From Cellulomonas telluris (GTDB lineage: Bacteria > Actinomycetota > Actinomycetes > Actinomycetales > Cellulomonadaceae): a DNA stretch of 64,000 bases. The first letter of the stretch is position 1. Each line of letters opens with the position of its first letter. The stretch lies in assembly GCF_004886325.1 (NCBI RefSeq), contig NZ_QXFN01000004.1, positions 248,001-312,000 of the forward strand. The letters are read 5' to 3'. Made by a program: the position numbers and the translations under genes. This document shows, in pieces, positions 10,484-18,325 of the stretch. Below the pieces are notes generated by a model, which was not told the origin of the DNA, did not search any database, and was given only the letters and a program-made list of their open reading frames with translations.

Positions 10484-11356
10484 TCACGACGGCCGCCGCC
10501 CGCTCCGGGCGGCGGCCGTCGCGCGTGCGGGACGCGGCACGTCGGTGCCCCACAGCTCGACGGTCTGCAGGAGCCAGGACGCCGCGAACAGCCCGACGAG
10601 CACCGCCTCGGTGACGAGCACGGCGTGCCGCCACGTCGGCACCTGCTCCCGCAGCGCGACGACGGCGGCGAGCGTGAGGACCAGCGCGACGCCGAGGACC
10701 GTGTACGCGGCCGCCCACCGGGCCGAGACCGCCCGTGCCTCGAACGCGCGCAGCAGCACGACGCTGGCCGTGGCGACGAACAGCCCGACGGCGGCCAGGT
10801 CGTGCGCCGTCGTCGCGAAGCGCTCGGCGTCGACGAGGAACAGGGCGGCGAGAACCGCGAGGACGGCGCCGGCGACGAGCCGGGCGGCGCGCTCGGCCCC
10901 GGTCAGGGGTCCGCGCCGGCGGACGACGAGGCGGACGAGGATCGTCAGCGCGCCCGCGACGAGCAGGGCGGTGACCGCCACCTGCACCCCGGGCAGCACG
11001 TCCACCGGGACGGGCGGGGCGGCGGCCCCGCAGCTCGGCTCCTGCGCGGTGGGCGTGAACGCCACGACGAGCGCGAGCGCACCGGCCACGTCCAGCGCGG
11101 TGTTCTCCAGGTCCGACGTCCCGCGGTAGACGAGCAGGCAGACGCCGATCGCGCAGACGGCGCCCACGACCGCGTCGTGCGCGCCGGTCCAGTAGTAGGC
11201 GCTGACGGACGTCTCCCAGCAGCCCGACCGGACGGTCTGCGCGACGACCGCGGAGGCGAGCAGCGCCACGAGGGCGACGACCGCGATCCGCAGGCTGCGG
11301 TACGTGTCCCGGACGGCCCGGCGCTCCGGCACCGGGTCCTGGTGGTCGTCGCTCAC
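10484..11356 (-). CDS. Hypothetical multi-pass membrane protein
   Basis: No function recognised. The GTG at 11356 (VSDDHQDPVPERR) gives 290 residues; the frame stays open further upstream, but that extension is Arg- and Ser-rich noise overlapping the next gene. About eight hydrophobic segments are visible. A conserved-looking early segment, CWETSVSAYYWTGAHDAVV followed by GAVCAIGVCLLVYRG, is a pattern I have seen in actinobacterial hypothetical membrane proteins. It is convergent with pyk, and the last codons are formed by one arm of the pyk terminator hairpin. It could be a small-molecule or stress-related membrane protein; nothing in the context decides. Confidence 0.8.
   Translation of the reverse strand: MSDDHQDPVPERRAVRDTYRSLRIAVVALVALLASAVVAQTVRSGCWETSVSAYYWTGAHDAVVGAVCAIGVCLLVYRGTSDLENTALDVAGALALVVAFTPTAQEPSCGAAAPPVPVDVLPGVQVAVTALLVAGALTILVRLVVRRRGPLTGAERAARLVAGAVLAVLAALFLVDAERFATTAHDLAAVGLFVATASVVLLRAFEARAVSARWAAAYTVLGVALVLTLAAVVALREQVPTWRHAVLVTEAVLVGLFAASWLLQTVELWGTDVPRPARATAAARSGRRPS
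10488..10520. terminator. Perfect 15-bp hairpin between convergent genes
   Basis: GACGGCCGCCGCCCG, loop CTC, CGGGCGGCGGCCGTC. It lies 18 nt after the pyk stop and simultaneously encodes the C-terminal residues of the convergent membrane protein. Being symmetric, it could act in both directions, though for the minus gene it lies inside the reading frame. Confidence 0.7.
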
Positions 11357-11402
11357 GACCGCACCTTGGCACGCACCGCCGACGTCCGCGTGGCGGGGTG
11401 CG

Positions 11403-12149
11403 TCAGTGGGGCCCGACGCGCCGCGCGTGCTCGACGGCGGAGCCGATGCCGTCGGTCCACGGGTCGCCGTGCCCGGGCAGCACGACACCCGCGCCCGTCG
11501 CCTCGAGGGCGTCGAGGGAGGCGAGCGCCTGCGCGCTGTCCGCCGTCGCCGCACCCGCGACGATCTGGGGGCCGCGCCCGTAGGTGTAGGGGTCGAGCGT
11601 CACGAGCGCGTCGCCGGACAGCAGCGCGTCCCGGTCCGGCAGGTGCAGGGCGCAGTGCCCGAGCGTGTGCCCGGGGGACAGGACGACCCGGGGCCCCCCG
11701 GGGACGGGCAGGACCCCGCCGCCGGGGATCGGTGTCGTGCCCGTGACGCCCGGGACGCGCCAGGCGCCCGCGAGCAGCATCGCCGTGAGGGGGACCAGGC
11801 CGAGCGGGTGACGCACCGGGTACGCGGCGCGGGGCCGCTCGTGCAGGTACTGGTACGGGTGCGCGGCGAGGGTCGCGTCGTCGGGGTGCACCCACACGGG
11901 CACCCCGAGCCGGCGCTGCGCGGCGGCGGCCGAGCCCGTGTGGTCGAAGTGCGCGTGCGTGAGGACGACCGCGGCGACGTCGTCGGGGCGGCGGCCGAGC
12001 GCCCGGACGGCGTGGCCGAGCAGCGGCCACGTGTCCGGCAGGCCCGTGTCGACGATCGTGAGGCGGCCGTCGTCGCCCTCGACGAGGTAGCAGTTCACGT
12101 ACGCGTGCGCGAGCCGGTGGACCCCGGGTGCGACGTCGGTGGTCAGCAT
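11403..12149 (-). CDS. MBL-fold metallohydrolase
   Basis: Metallo-beta-lactamase-fold hydrolase of 248 residues. The metal-binding signature THAHFDH (HxHxDH) is near residue 80, SPGHTLGHCALH supplies the next histidine, GDALVTLDP the bridging aspartate, and LPGHGDPW the last histidine. The ATG at 12149 is preceded by an excellent AGGAGGTG ribosome site at 12154-12161; longer in-frame starts lack one. The substrate cannot be told: the family includes glyoxalase II, lactonases and others. It lies 86 bp downstream of the hydroxyacid dehydrogenase on the same strand and may be cotranscribed, but its own strong ribosome site allows independence. Confidence 0.88.
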   Translation of the reverse strand: MLTTDVAPGVHRLAHAYVNCYLVEGDDGRLTIVDTGLPDTWPLLGHAVRALGRRPDDVAAVVLTHAHFDHTGSAAAAQRRLGVPVWVHPDDATLAAHPYQYLHERPRAAYPVRHPLGLVPLTAMLLAGAWRVPGVTGTTPIPGGGVLPVPGGPRVVLSPGHTLGHCALHLPDRDALLSGDALVTLDPYTYGRGPQIVAGAATADSAQALASLDALEATGAGVVLPGHGDPWTDGIGSAVEHARRVGPH

Positions 12150-12235
12150 GGTGCACCTCCTGCGGGCCACCGTAGGTGGGTGCGCGCGGGCCCGCCCGCC
12201 CGGGCGCGGACGGGAGGACGAAGGGCGGGCGGGGG

Positions 12236-13231
12236 TCAGGCGATGCGCGCCAGGTCGTCCGCGCGCACCTCGGCCCGCAGCGCCCCGGTGCGGACCCACC
12301 GCAGCACCTCCGCCACCGCCTCGTCCCCGAGGCGGCGCAGCTCGTTGCCGAGCGACCCCGCCACGTGCGGCGTCAGGACCACGCCGGGCGCGTCGAAGAG
12401 GGGGTGGTCCGGCGGCAGCGGCTCGGGGTCGGTCACGTCGAGGACGGCGCGCAGACGCCCCCGCAGGACCTCCGCCGTGAGGGCGTCGGTGTCGACCAGG
12501 CTGCCGCGGGCGGTGTTGACGAGCGTGGCGCCGTCACGCATGAGCGCGAGCTGCGCGGCCCCGATCATGCGGTACGTCGCCGGCAGCGCGGGCGCGTGCA
12601 GCGTCACGACGTCCGACGCCGCGAGCAGCCCGTCCAGCGGCAGCAGGTCGGCGCCCAGGTCGGCCGCCTCCGCGGGGGAGAGGGACGGGTCGTGCAGGAC
12701 GGGACGCAGGTCGAAGGGCCGCAGCAGCTCGAGCAGGCGCCGACCCGTGCGGGACGCGCCGACCACCCCCACCGTCGCGCCGTTGGTGCCGACGGGCCCG
12801 CCCGGCTGCCACGCGTCGAGGCGGCGGCGCGCGCGGTAGTGCTCCTGCGCCTCGCCGACCCGCTTCGCCGCCAGCAGGACCGTCGCCAGCGCGTACTCCG
12901 CGACGGGCAGGGCGTTCGTGGCCGCGCCGCTCGTCACGCGCACCCCGCGCTCCCACACGGCGGGGGTGACGAGCCTCTTGACCGTGCCGGCCGTGTGCAC
13001 CACGAGCCGCAGCCGCGGGGCGGTGTCGAGCAGCGCCGCGTCCAGGGGTGGCGCGCCCCAGCCGGTGAGCAGCACGTCGACGTCGCCGAGCGCGCCGGCC
13101 ACCGTCGCGGGCGTGAGCACGCCCGGGTGCAGGTCCACCGCCGAGCTCAGGCGCTCGAGGGCGGCGTCGTCCAGGAGCCGGGGGAGCAGCGCGGCCTCGC
13201 CGAGCAGCACGGCCGCACGCGCGCGGGTCAC
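12236..13231 (-). CDS. D-isomer-specific 2-hydroxyacid dehydrogenase
   Basis: NAD(P)-dependent 2-hydroxyacid dehydrogenase of the D-3-phosphoglycerate dehydrogenase superfamily, 331 residues. The nucleotide-binding turn is VGVVGASRTG, a GxSxxG variant of GxGxxG. The catalytic triad is recognisable: Arg in VNTARGSLVD, Glu in DPEPLPPDHPLF and His in LTPHVAGS. The GTG at 13231 overlaps the stop of the DUF2264 gene (GTGA), so the two are translationally coupled and probably act in one pathway. I infer reduction or oxidation of a sugar-acid intermediate; the exact substrate is unknown. Confidence 0.88.
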   Translation of the reverse strand: MTRARAAVLLGEAALLPRLLDDAALERLSSAVDLHPGVLTPATVAGALGDVDVLLTGWGAPPLDAALLDTAPRLRLVVHTAGTVKRLVTPAVWERGVRVTSGAATNALPVAEYALATVLLAAKRVGEAQEHYRARRRLDAWQPGGPVGTNGATVGVVGASRTGRRLLELLRPFDLRPVLHDPSLSPAEAADLGADLLPLDGLLAASDVVTLHAPALPATYRMIGAAQLALMRDGATLVNTARGSLVDTDALTAEVLRGRLRAVLDVTDPEPLPPDHPLFDAPGVVLTPHVAGSLGNELRRLGDEAVAEVLRWVRTGALRAEVRADDLARIA

Positions 13232-15252
13232 GGGTGCACCCCGTCGGCCGTCGCGACGACGTGCGCGGCGGGGACGACGTCCCGGCGTCCGTCCCGCCAC
13301 CGCACGGCGACCTCGCCGTCCCCGACGTCCACCGACGCGACGGCGTCGAGGTCGACGTCGTCCCCGGCACCGCCCGCGAGCACGACGAGCGCCGCGACGA
13401 CGGCACCGGCGGCCACGGGTGCGCTGCTGCGGAGCCACGGCGTGGCCGACCAGCGGGCGAACGGGTCGGCGCCGTCCCGCCAGGTCGCGCCCGCCTCGTC
13501 GAGCCCGCGGACGGCCCGCACGGCGCTCACCGTGCCGTCGGCCCGGTGCAGGACCACCCGGTCGGGCCCGTCCTCGACGCGCACCTCGTCACGCCCGGCT
13601 CCCGCCAGGGCCCAGCCGCCGACGTGCACGCGCCAGGGTCCCGGGTCCGCCGGCCAGGCCGCGTCGGCGTCGGGGGGCCCGACGGGGTCGTCGACCGCCG
13701 GGTGCCACCACGCGAGCCGGAGCTCGTGGACCCCGTGCACGACCGAGGCGGTCGTCACCTGCGGCCCCCGCCGCAGCCCCGCCCAGCCGGCGTCGTCGCC
13801 CGCGCCGGGGGCGCCGGGCGTGTCGAGCCAGTGCACGCGGGACCGGGAGACGGCGCAGGTGCCGCCGAGGTGGACGCGCTGGATGCCGTCGCGGTGCGAC
13901 GGTGCGTCCGCGCGGTCGAGCAGCGCCGTGTGCGACTCGAGCGGGGCGGCGACGGCGTCCCGGGAGAGCTGCGGCGAGGTGGCGGTGGAGTACCCGAGGC
14001 GGCGGTACGCGGGGTCGTCCGCGCGTGCCGCGACGCGCGGCTCCAGCATCCGGTCCGACCCGTGGTTGAGGACGCGCACGAGGCCGTCCGCGGGGGTGCG
14101 CACGACGAGCCACCCCGGGACCGGCAGGGCGGCGACCTGCGCACCGGTCGCCGGCGCGGGCTCGGGCTCGGCGGGTGCCGTCCACACCGCGTCGTCCGCG
14201 GGGAGCAGCAGCCCGAGGAACGCCTTGCTCGCCCAGTAGGGGGACGCGCCGCCGGAGTACAGCTGGCGCAGCCGCGGGTACGCGCGGTGCCACCCGATCG
14301 GCAGGAGCCCGTGCTCGTCGACCGCGCCGGCCTCCAGGAAGTGCTCGAGCACGCCCGCGGCGAGCGTGCGCGTCTCGGCAGGGCGCAGCGGGGTCGCACC
14401 GGCCAGGGCGCCCGCCCAGAAGGGCGCCAGGACGGCGAACCGGTATGTGGTCGAGCGTCCCTGCAGCAGCGGGGCGCCGGCCGCACCGACGAGCTGCCGC
14501 GCCTGCGTGAGGTAGGCGTGCAGGCGCTCGGCGTGCCCCTGCTCGAGCGGGCGCCGGCGGATGCGTGCGTGCAGCAGCGGGTACAGGTGCCAGGCCCACC
14601 CCGCGTAGTGGTCGAAGGTCTGCCGCTCGCCGTCGCGGCCGCGACCGTCGGAGTACCAGCCGTCCCCGACGTACAGGTCCTCGCGCAGGGCGTCGTTGCG
14701 GTCGAGGTCGTCCTGGCTCCAGGGGCCACCGACGTCCGCGAGGAACGCCTCGACCACGTCCTGGAACCACAGCCAGTTGTTGCGGTACCCGGCGGTCCCG
14801 ACGATGTCCGCGAACCAGTCGACGACCCGGGCGCGCACCCCGTCGTCGAGCCGGTCCCACAGCCACGGCCGCGTCTCCGCGAGCGCGACGGCGACCGACG
14901 CGGCCTCGACCACGGCCTGTCGCCGCTCCGTCATCCGGGGCCACCGCTCGGGGCTCGCCGGGTCGGTCCCTGCGGCGAGGCCCGCCGCGTACCGCTCCAG
15001 GAGGCCGTCGGGGTCGGCGCCGCCCTCGCCCGCGACGCGGAAGGCCGCCAGCAGGAAGGTCCGGGCGTACCCCTCGAGCCCGTCGCTCCACCGCCCGGAC
15101 GCGCTGACCGGGCCGGGCAGCGTCAGGAGGGCGTGCCCGGGGGACGCGTAGGGGCGCACGGCGCGCAGGAGGTCGTCGGCGACGGCGAGCCAGCGGGCGC
15201 GGCCGTCGTGAGGGGCGGCGGGGTCGGGGGCGTCGTCGCGCAGCACGGCCAT
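13228..15252 (-). CDS. DUF2264 family protein, probable carbohydrate-active
   Basis: 674 residues. The N-terminal two-thirds carry the DUF2264 (PF10022) pattern: RWSDGLEGYARTFLLA, GYRNNWLWFQ, DGWYSDG, FDHYAGWAWHLYPL, QGRSTTYRFAVLAPFWAG and YSGGASPYWASKAFLGLLLP, in that order. This is an alpha/alpha-barrel-like domain found near polysaccharide-degradation genes; the reaction is not established to my knowledge. The remaining part is beta-rich, resembling the beta-sandwich tail of heparinase-type lyases, which is inference. No signal peptide, so probably cytoplasmic. Start ATG 15252, 91 bp from the divergent regulator. Confidence 0.87.
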   Translation of the reverse strand: MAVLRDDAPDPAAPHDGRARWLAVADDLLRAVRPYASPGHALLTLPGPVSASGRWSDGLEGYARTFLLAAFRVAGEGGADPDGLLERYAAGLAAGTDPASPERWPRMTERRQAVVEAASVAVALAETRPWLWDRLDDGVRARVVDWFADIVGTAGYRNNWLWFQDVVEAFLADVGGPWSQDDLDRNDALREDLYVGDGWYSDGRGRDGERQTFDHYAGWAWHLYPLLHARIRRRPLEQGHAERLHAYLTQARQLVGAAGAPLLQGRSTTYRFAVLAPFWAGALAGATPLRPAETRTLAAGVLEHFLEAGAVDEHGLLPIGWHRAYPRLRQLYSGGASPYWASKAFLGLLLPADDAVWTAPAEPEPAPATGAQVAALPVPGWLVVRTPADGLVRVLNHGSDRMLEPRVAARADDPAYRRLGYSTATSPQLSRDAVAAPLESHTALLDRADAPSHRDGIQRVHLGGTCAVSRSRVHWLDTPGAPGAGDDAGWAGLRRGPQVTTASVVHGVHELRLAWWHPAVDDPVGPPDADAAWPADPGPWRVHVGGWALAGAGRDEVRVEDGPDRVVLHRADGTVSAVRAVRGLDEAGATWRDGADPFARWSATPWLRSSAPVAAGAVVAALVVLAGGAGDDVDLDAVASVDVGDGEVAVRWRDGRRDVVPAAHVVATADGVHP

Positions 15253-15293
15253 GGACCGAGCCTGGGCTAGGGTCGGGCGGCGCGGTCACGGAA

Positions 15294-15310
15294 CGGACAG
15301 TTTCGATCAG
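15294..15310. promoter_or_regulatory. Operator copy 1 in the DUF2264/regulator divergent region
   Basis: CGGACA-GTTT-CGATCAG. The same 13 flanking bases with the same 4-nt spacing recur in inverted orientation at 16423-16439, in front of the sugar-binding lipoprotein. It lies between the two divergent start codons (15252 and 15344), where a binding site of the neighbouring regulator is expected. A TAGGGT -10-like hexamer lies at about 15268-15273. Confidence 0.65.
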
Positions 15311-15343
15311 GACCGGCCAGGCGAGACGACCGAGGAGCACGCG

Positions 15344-16426
15344 ATGACGCGGTCCACGAGGTCCCCGCTGCCCCGTGCGCGGCACGAGCACCTGCTGCGC
15401 GAGATCGAGCTGCGGGGCAGCGTCCGTGCCGCGCGCGTCGCCGAGGAGCTCGGCGTGTCCGAGGTGACGGTGCGCCGGGACATCGTCGAGCTGGACCGCG
15501 CCGGCCGCCTGGTCCGCGTCCACGGCGGCGCCATCGCCCTCGCCGAGGCGCGCGAGCCGCGTGCGGCCCGTGCCCTGGTCGGCGTCGTGGTGCCGAGCGC
15601 GAGCGCGCACTTCCCGCTCGTCGTGCGCGGGATGGAGGCCGTCGCCGCGCCGCTGCGCGCCCGGCTCGTGCTGGGTGTCTCCCACTACCGCGCGGACGCG
15701 GAGGAGAAGCAGGTCGAGCGCCTGCTGTCGCTCGGCGCGCAGGGCCTCGTCGTGGCGCCCACCACGCGGGACCGCTCGGACGCCGACGTCGCCGCGTGGC
15801 TCGCCGGCCTGCCCGTGCCGACGGTGCTGCTCGAGCGGCGCACCGAGCGGACGGCGGCGCTGGCGTCGGTGGACAGCGCCCGCACCGACCACGTGCACGG
15901 TGCGGTCCTCGCCGTCGAGCACCTCGCCCGCCTCGGTCACGACGCGGTCGCGCTCGCGTCGTACGACCGCACGCCCACCGCGCCGTCGGTGCGGGACGGG
16001 TACCGCGCGGCGGTCGCGGACCTCGGCCTGCGCGCGGCGCCGACGGTGTCGCTGCCGAAGGGTGAGGACGACCCGGAGGCGCTCGACGCCGCGCTCGAGG
16101 GGCTGCTCGAGCTGTGCCGGTGCGACGGGACGCGCGCCGTCCTGGTGCACACCGACGACCACGCGTCCCGGCTCGTCGAGGCCGCCCTCGACCGGGGTCT
16201 GCGCGTCCCCGAGGACCTCGCGGTGGTCGCCTACGACGACGAGAACGCCGAGCTCGCCGCGGTGCCGCTGACGGCCGTCGGATCACCCCGTCGCGAGCTC
16301 GGGCAGGAGGCGCTGCGGATGGTGGTCGAGCGCATCGCGGAGGACGCGTCGGCGCCACGACCGCCGCGGCACGTCCAGCTGCTCCCGCGGTTGACCGTGC
16401 GGCGCTCGTGCGGCGCGCGTCCCTGA
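15344..16426 (+). CDS. Transcriptional regulator, DeoR-type HTH with LacI-type sensor domain
   Basis: 360 residues. Residues 14-68 form a DeoR-family winged helix-turn-helix (AARVAEELGVSEVTVRRDIVEL, then RVHGGA). From about residue 80 to the end is a periplasmic-binding-protein-like sugar sensor as in LacI/GalR proteins (VGVVVPSASAHFPLVVRGME; HDAVALASYDRTPTAPSVRDGY; EDLAVVAYDDENAELAAVPLTAV). The hybrid is known in actinobacteria. ATG 15344 is used; the frame is open upstream to 15251 but without a DeoR-like sequence. It probably represses the DUF2264 operon and the lipoprotein gene through the 17-bp repeat, releasing upon binding a sugar or sugar acid. Confidence 0.9.
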   Translation: MTRSTRSPLPRARHEHLLREIELRGSVRAARVAEELGVSEVTVRRDIVELDRAGRLVRVHGGAIALAEAREPRAARALVGVVVPSASAHFPLVVRGMEAVAAPLRARLVLGVSHYRADAEEKQVERLLSLGAQGLVVAPTTRDRSDADVAAWLAGLPVPTVLLERRTERTAALASVDSARTDHVHGAVLAVEHLARLGHDAVALASYDRTPTAPSVRDGYRAAVADLGLRAAPTVSLPKGEDDPEALDAALEGLLELCRCDGTRAVLVHTDDHASRLVEAALDRGLRVPEDLAVVAYDDENAELAAVPLTAVGSPRRELGQEALRMVVERIAEDASAPRPPRHVQLLPRLTVRRSCGARP

Positions 16427-16439
16427 TCGTTTTTGTCCG
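16423..16439. promoter_or_regulatory. Operator copy 2 before the sugar-binding lipoprotein
   Basis: CTGATCG-TTTT-TGTCCG, the reverse complement form of the element at 15294-15310: 13 of 13 flanking bases identical, with spacers AAAA versus GTTT. It overlaps the regulator's stop codon and ends 86 nt before the lipoprotein start, a sensible promoter-proximal position. Confidence 0.65.
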
Positions 16440-16525
16440 ACCGAGCACGCGCCTCGCGGCGCGTTGTCAGGCTGGGCCCCGCCCGGCGACGGAGCCGGGC
16501 ATCGACGGCGAGCGAGGAGGCTCAC

Positions 16526-17854
16526 ATGGCGGCGCAGGCACGGGAGGCGAGGCCACCGCACCGGCGGACCCGGGGGCGGGGCGGGGCGCACCGACTCGGG
16601 ACCGTCGCGGTCGCGGCGGTGCTGGCACTGACGGCCGCCTGCTCGGGTGGCGCGGCGGGGACGGCCGACGAGGGCACGGTGCTCCGGTTCACGTGGTGGG
16701 GCGACACCAGCCGTGCGGAGCGCTACGAGCAGGCGGTTGCCCTGTTCGAGGAGGAGAACCCCGACGTCGACGTCCGGACCGGCTACGCCTCGTGGGGCGA
16801 CTACTGGACGTCGCGGAGCACGGAGGCGGCCGCCGGCGGCCTGCCCGACGTGATGCAGATGGACCTCGCGTACCTGACGGAGTACGCGTCGACGGGCCGG
16901 ATCGCGGCCCTCGACGAGCACCTCGGGTCCACCGTCGACGTCGACGCGCTGCCGGAGTCTCTGCTGCCCGCCGCACAGGTGGACGGCGAGACGTACGCGG
17001 TGCCGACGAGCACGAACACGCTGGCGACCCAGGTCAACACCGCGCTGCTCGGCGAGCTCGGCGTCCCGGTGCCGGAGGGCGACCTCACGTGGGACGAGTA
17101 CGACGCGCTCCTCGGCGAGATCGCCGCGGCCGGTGCGTCCCGGCAGCCCGCCGTGCACGGGTCCGTGGACTACACGCAGGTCTTCTGGCTGTTCCAGGTG
17201 TGGCTCGGCCAGCAGGGCAAGACCCTGTTCGAGGACGACGGGCTCGGCTTCACCCGCGAGGACCTGGCGCGGTGGTGGGGGCGCGCCCCCGCGCTGCACA
17301 CGTCCGGCGCGTTCCTGCCGCCCGAGCGGCTCGCGCAGCTCGAGGGCGTCGACGCGCTCGGTACGGGAGAGACGGCGTCGGACATCAGCTGGGACAACTT
17401 CCTCGTCCGCTACAGCGAGGGGAGCGCGTCGCCGCAGCTGGTGCTCCTGCCGCCGCCCGCGGACGACCCCGACGAGTCGGGCCTGTTCCTCAAGCCGTCG
17501 CTCATGCTCTCGGTCGGTGCCAACAGCCGGCACCCGGAGGAGGCCGCCGCGCTGATCGACTTCCTCACGAACGACCCCCGGGTCGGGGAGATCTTCGGGA
17601 TGTCCCGCGGGGTGCCGGCGTCGTCGACCGCGCTGGAGGGCTTCGAGCCCACGGGGCTGGACGCGCAGATCCTCGAGTACGAGCGTGCGCTGGAGCCGCG
17701 GCTGACGAGCTCGCCGCCGCCGCCGGTGGCCGGCTTCGGCACCCTCGAGGCGGCCTTCACCACCATCGCCCAGGAGCTGGCCTACGGGAACCTGTCCGTC
17801 GAGGACGGCGTCGAGGAGTGGTTCACGGAGGCGGAGACGGTGCTGGGCGGCTGA
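16526..17854 (+). CDS. ABC sugar transporter solute-binding lipoprotein (orphan)
   Basis: 442 residues. A long Arg-rich N-region is followed by a hydrophobic segment and the lipobox LTAAC, with Cys39 as the predicted lipidated residue. The mature part resembles family 1 extracellular solute-binding proteins for sugars (LRFTWWGDTSRAERYEQAV; AVPTSTNTLATQVNTALL; a late FLTNDPRVGEIFGMSRGVP). ATG 16526 has GAGGAGG 5 nt upstream. No permease or ATPase gene lies next to it; the next gene is a tRNA. It must use permeases encoded elsewhere, or the cluster has lost them. The operator at 16423 links it to the DUF2264 locus. Confidence 0.9.
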   Translation: MAAQAREARPPHRRTRGRGGAHRLGTVAVAAVLALTAACSGGAAGTADEGTVLRFTWWGDTSRAERYEQAVALFEEENPDVDVRTGYASWGDYWTSRSTEAAAGGLPDVMQMDLAYLTEYASTGRIAALDEHLGSTVDVDALPESLLPAAQVDGETYAVPTSTNTLATQVNTALLGELGVPVPEGDLTWDEYDALLGEIAAAGASRQPAVHGSVDYTQVFWLFQVWLGQQGKTLFEDDGLGFTREDLARWWGRAPALHTSGAFLPPERLAQLEGVDALGTGETASDISWDNFLVRYSEGSASPQLVLLPPPADDPDESGLFLKPSLMLSVGANSRHPEEAAALIDFLTNDPRVGEIFGMSRGVPASSTALEGFEPTGLDAQILEYERALEPRLTSSPPPPVAGFGTLEAAFTTIAQELAYGNLSVEDGVEEWFTEAETVLGG

Positions 17855-17974
17855 CGGTGTCGCGGGCGGCACAGGGCCCGCGCGAGGACGGACGCCGCCG
17901 CCGTGGCGGCGCCCGTCCACCGCACCCGACGATCCGGCGCGGGCCGCGCGGGGGAGAGCGCAGCGGGTGCGGGG

Positions 17975-18009
17975 CACGGGGGTGGCGGGACGTCCCCGCC
18001 ACCCCCGTG
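17975..18009 (+). terminator. Terminator-like hairpin after the sugar-binding lipoprotein
   Basis: Perfect 15-bp stem CACGGGGGTGGCGGG / CCCGCCACCCCCGTG with a 5-nt loop, 121 nt after the lipoprotein stop and 113 nt before the tRNA. A weaker inverted repeat lies at about 17886-17918. No open frame in 17855-18122 looks like a gene. Confidence 0.6.
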
Positions 18010-18122
18010 GTCGTCCGGCGCGGGTCGGCGCCCGGGGTCCAGGCCTCGGCCGGCACGGGTCCGGTGCCCGTGTCCTTCCGGGCCGGGCGATCTGCACGAG
18101 CCCACTAGGCTCGTCCCGCACG

Positions 18123-18204
18123 GCCCCCGTGGCGGAACCGGCAGACGCACTCGACTCAAAATCGAGCGCCGCGAGGCGTGAGGGTTCGAGTCCCTCCGGG
18201 GGCA
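18123..18204 (+). tRNA. tRNA-Leu (anticodon CAA)
   Basis: Class II cloverleaf. Acceptor stem GCCCCCG (18123-18129) pairs with CGGGGGC (18197-18203), with discriminator A at 18204. The anticodon stem is CTCGA / TCGAG, with loop CTCAAAA giving anticodon CAA at 18157-18159. A long variable arm (GCGCCGCGAGGCGT region) and the T loop GGTTCGAGTCC follow. The 3' CCA is not encoded in full (ACCG). It decodes UUG, a codon that is rare in such GC-rich genes. Confidence 0.97.
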
Positions 18205-18215
18205 CCGCCGGTCCG

Positions 18216-18249
18216 ACGGCCGGGGGCGGCGGGCGCCGCCCCCGGCCGT
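18216..18249 (+). terminator. Terminator hairpin after tRNA-Leu
   Basis: Perfect inverted repeat with arms ACGGCCGGGGGCGGCG (18216-18231) and CGCCGCCCCCGGCCGT (18234-18249), starting 12 nt after the tRNA. Confidence 0.7.
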
Positions 18250-18313
18250 GGCGCAGTCCGGACGTGATGACGACCACGACGACGCGCCCGCGACCCCGCG
18301 GGGGAGGGAGCAC

Positions 18314-18319
18314 TACGCT
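18314..18319 (+). promoter_or_regulatory. -10 element of pdtaR, probable leaderless start
   Basis: TACGCT followed by 6 nt and the GTG at 18326. There is no Shine-Dalgarno sequence at a useful distance, which supports a leaderless message. Confidence 0.5.
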
Positions 18320-18325
18320 GTGCCT

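Noticed and set aside
18123-18249. tRNA-Leu as an attachment site of an integrated element
   Set aside because: I see no second copy of the tRNA 3' end in the window and no integrase; the downstream sequence is a plain terminator followed by pdtaR.
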